Shown piece after piece: positions 6,056 through 15,713 of a DNA stretch of 15,713 bases. The notes beneath the pieces are model-generated. The model worked only from the letters and a program-made list of their open reading frames with translations, made no database searches and had not been told where the DNA came from. The stretch comes from Gammaproteobacteria bacterium (GTDB lineage: Bacteria > Pseudomonadota > Gammaproteobacteria > Xanthomonadales > Xanthomonadaceae). The DNA is taken from assembly GCA_026398715.1 (NCBI GenBank), contig JAPLSI010000271.1, positions 1 to 15,713 on the forward strand, in the 5' to 3' direction. The translations under genes were made by a program, and so were the position numbers. The first letter of the stretch is position 1, and each line of letters starts with the position of its first letter.

Positions 6056-8029
6056 TCAGTTCGGCGGGTTGTACTTGAGCAGGAAGGTGCGCATCCGCTC
6101 ATAGGCCTCAGCGCGGTTTTCTTCCTTGTAGAAGCCGTGGCCTTCGTTGGGCTTGACCAGGGATTCGTACGGCTTGCGTGCGAGGCTGAGCGCGGCAACG
6201 GCAGCGTTGTACTGGCTGAAGGGCGCCTGGTAATCAGACTTGCCATGGATCAGAAGGATCGACACGTCGAGCTTTGCAATCTGGGCCGTCGGTGACTGCG
6301 CGGACAGTTCGGCCGGGTCTTTGCCAACTGCACGCGTGAAGAACGCGCGCATCTGCTTGGAACCGTCGTCCTCGGACTCCAGCTTCACCAGGTCGTAGAC
6401 GCCCGCGTAGCCAATGGCGCATTTGTACATGCCCGGATTGCGGATCGGGTTCATCATCGCGGAGTAGCCGCCGAAGCTGGCGCCATAGATGCAGACCTTG
6501 TCCGGATTCACCAGCTTCTGCGCGATCACATGCTTCACGCCGTCGGCAATGTCGTCCTGGATGCCGGTCGCCCATTGTCGTTCGGTGGCATTCATGAAAT
6601 TGTCGCCGCGCGAGCCCGAGCCGCGGTAGTTCACCTGAAGTACCGCGTAGCCGAGGCTCGCCAGGAATTGTGCGTCGTTGTCGAAGCCCCAAGTGTCGGA
6701 AACCCCGAACGGGCCACCGTGCGGCATCACCACCAGCGGGTGCGGGCCGGTGCGGCCCAGTGGCGTGGTCAGGAAACCATAGATCGTATCGCCGCCCCGA
6801 TTCTTGAATTCAACGGCAGCCATCGGCGACATCTTCGCCGGATCGATCCATGAGCGGGTTTCGAACAACAGGCTCGGCTTGTTGGTAGTGCGGTCGAACA
6901 GGTAATAGGCGCCCGGGTGGCGGTCGCTGTACACCCACAGCAGCACCTTCTTGCCATCCCTGGTGATGTCGGCAAAGGACACCATCTGTCCCGGGAATGC
7001 CTTCATCAGGCCGGCGTGCAGCTTCACCCATTCCGAACTGGGGTCGAGGTATTCGACCTTTGGCTTGCCTGCCGTGTAATTGAGCACGACCGGAGGACCG
7101 CGCCGGCCCGCGCGACTGAAGCTGGTGATCTCGAGATTCGGGTTGCTTGCAAGCTTTTCGCGGGTTCCTGCGGCGAAATCGATTCGGTAAAGGCTGGCGG
7201 GTTCACCCTTGTCGCTGATCTCGGCGTAGGCGTGGTTGTTGTCGGGATCGAACGACCAAAGGCCGAAGGACTTGCCGACCAGCGCGGCCGGCGCGTTCGT
7301 CCATTCAGAGTCCGCCTGCGCCTTGTACTGGACATGCTGGTCCCCCTCGAGGTCCCAACGCGTGTTCACGCGCAACTTGCCGTTGTTGTCAGCGTCCACC
7401 CAAACCGAATCGTCAAAGGAATCGATTTGCGTGCGCAGGCCGCGAACGGTATCCACGCGGTAAATGGATGTCTTGTTCTTCGAGTTTCCCTTGATCCACG
7501 GCACGAAGCGGAACAGGGCTTCGCCCTTGGTGCCGGGCAGGACATCGATCAGGCGCGCGTAGCCCTCGTCCTTGAAGCGGGAGCGCATGTTGCCGCGGTC
7601 GTTGAGGTAACCCCACAGCTGCACCTGTTCCGTGCCATCGGCGTTGGCGGCGTAGATGTCGCCCGTCGAGGCCACGGCGCCGAAGTAGCCCCAGTCCTGG
7701 GCCTTGCTGACCATGATCCGGTTGTCGTCGGTCCATGTCGGCGCATAGGGCTGCGGAATCACGATGATCCCGGACCGCGGGTCGGGTCCGATGTCGAACT
7801 TGATGACGCTGCGATCGTAGTTGCCGGACAGCTTTATGAGCGACAGCGCGCGACGATCCTCGAAGGGCGTGGTCACCGCGACGTATTCGCCCGTGGGCGA
7901 AAGCGTTGCGCCTTGGTATTCAGGCTCCTTCGCGAACAACTTGGCGGCGTCCTGGCCCACGGCTGTGCCGGAAGCAGACAGCGCGAGCGCGAAGGACACG
8001 GCCAGGCGGAGGCCGGAGTGGTTATTCAT
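6056..8029 (-). CDS. Secreted S9-family peptidase (prolyl oligopeptidase type)
   Basis: The 657-residue precursor begins with a Sec signal peptide (residues 1 to about 25, hydrophobic core and likely cleavage near AVG-QDA), so it acts in the periplasm or outside. The N-terminal two thirds read as a beta-propeller-like region with repeated WxxDxxRI and Y-x-F-D-type strands. The last 240 or so residues form an alpha/beta-hydrolase domain with the catalytic triad in place: Ser518 in GASFGGYS, Asp599 in HGKSDYQ and His631 in EGHGF. The upstream HGGPFG is the oxyanion-hole loop typical of the family. Likely substrates are short peptides, exact specificity unknown; dipeptidyl- or acylaminoacyl-peptidase activity is possible. 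The ATG at 8029 has a GGGGA sequence 5 nt upstream. An overlapping ATG at 8033 is out of frame and hits a stop at once. It lies 48 bp downstream of parE on the same strand. Confidence 0.9.
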   Translation of the reverse strand: MNNHSGLRLAVSFALALSASGTAVGQDAAKLFAKEPEYQGATLSPTGEYVAVTTPFEDRRALSLIKLSGNYDRSVIKFDIGPDPRSGIIVIPQPYAPTWTDDNRIMVSKAQDWGYFGAVASTGDIYAANADGTEQVQLWGYLNDRGNMRSRFKDEGYARLIDVLPGTKGEALFRFVPWIKGNSKNKTSIYRVDTVRGLRTQIDSFDDSVWVDADNNGKLRVNTRWDLEGDQHVQYKAQADSEWTNAPAALVGKSFGLWSFDPDNNHAYAEISDKGEPASLYRIDFAAGTREKLASNPNLEITSFSRAGRRGPPVVLNYTAGKPKVEYLDPSSEWVKLHAGLMKAFPGQMVSFADITRDGKKVLLWVYSDRHPGAYYLFDRTTNKPSLLFETRSWIDPAKMSPMAAVEFKNRGGDTIYGFLTTPLGRTGPHPLVVMPHGGPFGVSDTWGFDNDAQFLASLGYAVLQVNYRGSGSRGDNFMNATERQWATGIQDDIADGVKHVIAQKLVNPDKVCIYGASFGGYSAMMNPIRNPGMYKCAIGYAGVYDLVKLESEDDGSKQMRAFFTRAVGKDPAELSAQSPTAQIAKLDVSILLIHGKSDYQAPFSQYNAAVAALSLARKPYESLVKPNEGHGFYKEENRAEAYERMRTFLLKYNPPN

Positions 8030-8077
8030 TCATTTCCCCAATCGTGGTGAAGGACAGTTACTGAAGGCCCAACGCAA

Positions 8078-14722
<6,645 letters not shown>

Positions 14723-14723
14723 G

Positions 14724-15089
14724 GTGAGCACGCTGCTGCGCCGCTGGTGGCCGATACTCGCGCTGTTGCTGCTGCTGGGCGCGCTGCAGGCCAAGCTCTG
14801 GCTGGGCGACGGCGGCTGGCGCGATGCCAAGGCGCTGCAACGAACGGTCGATGAGCAGCGCGCGGAGAATGCGCGGCTTCAGCAACGCAACGACGCGCTG
14901 ACGGCCGAAGTCGAAGACCTCAAGTCGGGCGAAACCGCTGTTGAAGAACGCGCCCGCAGCGAGCTGGGCATGGTCAAGCCGGGTGAAACCTTCTATCGCG
15001 TGGTAGAGCCGCATTCGCTGCAGGACAAAAATGCCGCCGAATCCGAAGGCGATGCGGGCGGCAAGACCAATATCGAGCCCAAGCCATGA
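14724..15089 (+). CDS. ftsB: Cell division protein FtsB
   Basis: FtsB is a small bitopic inner-membrane protein that joins FtsL and FtsQ in the divisome. The 121-residue product has a short basic cytoplasmic start (MSTLLRRWW) and one membrane helix (about 10-23). A coiled coil follows at about 35-75 (LQRTVDEQRAENARLQQRND, heptad-like), then the family's RSELGMVKPGETFYRVVE motif at 79-95. A hydrophilic tail of about 25 residues is extra. The start is GTG at 14724, one base after the eno stop, with GAGG directly in front; ribosome handover from eno seems more likely than a normally spaced SD. The last four bases overlap the ispD start (ATGA). The eno-ftsB-ispD order is common in gammaproteobacteria. 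Confidence 0.93.
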   Translation: MSTLLRRWWPILALLLLLGALQAKLWLGDGGWRDAKALQRTVDEQRAENARLQQRNDALTAEVEDLKSGETAVEERARSELGMVKPGETFYRVVEPHSLQDKNAAESEGDAGGKTNIEPKP

Positions 15090-15713
15090 GCTGGGCCATC
15101 ATGCCGGCTGCCGGGCGCGGTTCGCGTTTCGGCAGCGGGACGCCGAAGCAATACCTGCAGGTGGCCGGCCTGACCCTGATCGAACACAGCCTGCGCGCCT
15201 TGCTCGGGCATCCCGGCATTGATGCAGTGATGGTGGCGTTGGCGCCGGATGATCCGTTCTGGGCCGGCTGGCGCGAGATGGAGGGCAAGCCCATCTATAC
15301 CTGCCTGGGTGGCGCCGAACGTGCGGACTCCGTGCTGTCTGCGCTGCAGGCCTTGCCGGCCACCGTCAGCGACGACCAATGGGTGCTGGTGCACGATGCG
15401 GCGCGGCCGTGCCTGCGAAGCTCCGACCTGAGCCGGCTCATCGCGATCGGCCAGGCCGATCCGATCGGTGCGATTCTTGCGGCCCCCGTGCGCGACACCA
15501 TCAAGCGTGCCGACGACCAGTTGCGCAGCAGCATGACCGAATCGCGCGACCAGCTTTGGCGGGCGCTTACCCCGCAGATGTTCCAGCGCGGCGGCCTGAC
15601 CCGGGCCTTGCAAGCGGCGATGCGGGTCGGCGCCAAGGTGACGGACGAAGCCATGGCCATGGAGCGCCTTGGCCTGAAGCCACGCCTGGTCGAAGGCTCG
15701 GAAGACAATTTGA
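15086..15713 (+). CDS. ispD: 2-C-methyl-D-erythritol 4-phosphate cytidylyltransferase, 3' end missing
   Basis: IspD couples 2-C-methyl-D-erythritol 4-phosphate with CTP in the MEP route to isoprenoids. The 209 visible codons run to the window edge with no stop; the family is about 230 residues, so roughly 20 are missing. The nucleotide-binding loop MPAAGRGSRFGSGTPKQYL covers residues 6-24 (Arg14 and Lys21 as expected catalytic or CTP-contacting positions). Next come GGAERADSV, VHDAARPC (102-109), APVRDTIK, LTPQMF and VTDEA (185-189), and the sequence ends in VEGSEDNL, where the family normally continues into its last strand. The start ATG overlaps the ftsB stop by 4 nt. Its substrate CTP is made by PyrG at the head of the same operon. 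Confidence 0.94.
   Translation, partial: MSWAIMPAAGRGSRFGSGTPKQYLQVAGLTLIEHSLRALLGHPGIDAVMVALAPDDPFWAGWREMEGKPIYTCLGGAERADSVLSALQALPATVSDDQWVLVHDAARPCLRSSDLSRLIAIGQADPIGAILAAPVRDTIKRADDQLRSSMTESRDQLWRALTPQMFQRGGLTRALQAAMRVGAKVTDEAMAMERLGLKPRLVEGSEDNL

Overview
The window looks like chromosomal DNA of a high-GC gammaproteobacterium of the Xanthomonadaceae/Lysobacteraceae (Lysobacter, Luteimonas, Arenimonas or a relative). The evidence is the compact order pyrG-kdsA-hypothetical-eno-ftsB-ispD, the close match of enolase, ParE and CTP synthase to xanthomonad sequences as I remember them, and a neighbouring secreted M4-type protease and S9 peptidase, both common in that family. No database search was possible, so the family is an inference. 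I see no mobile element, CRISPR array, tRNA or rRNA.

Left part (1-5212). A minus-strand gene running off the left edge encodes the signal peptide and propeptide start of an M4-type (thermolysin-like) metallopeptidase. A 342-bp divergent intergenic region with several dyad-symmetric elements separates it from two tandem plus-strand paralogues of the DUF418/YeiB membrane family. They are 16 bp apart, and part of their sequence is nearly identical at the DNA level. A DadA-like FAD-dependent amine/D-amino-acid oxidoreductase follows.

Middle part (5213-9985). An N-formylglutamate deformylase (HutG family) ends at a bidirectional intrinsic terminator shared with a convergent minus-strand pair: parE (topoisomerase IV subunit B) and a secreted S9 prolyl-oligopeptidase-type peptidase downstream of it. 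The oxidoreductase and hutG both show a -10-like hexamer exactly 7 nt before their ATG, which suggests leaderless transcripts. parE has family-typical N-terminal sequence upstream of its first ATG, yet no ATG, GTG or TTG is available in that frame.

Right part (9986-15713). pyrG, kdsA, a small exported protein of unknown function, eno, ftsB and a truncated ispD form one tight operon with 1-4 nt overlaps or gaps. It covers CTP supply, KDO (lipopolysaccharide core) synthesis, glycolysis, divisome assembly and MEP-pathway isoprenoid synthesis. The active-site residues of KdsA mark it as the metal-dependent type.

Most of the window is ordinary housekeeping sequence. The points most worth a second look are the parE start, the leaderless-type promoters, the DUF418 pair with its divergent charged loops, the KdsA class and the uncharacterised protein between kdsA and eno.
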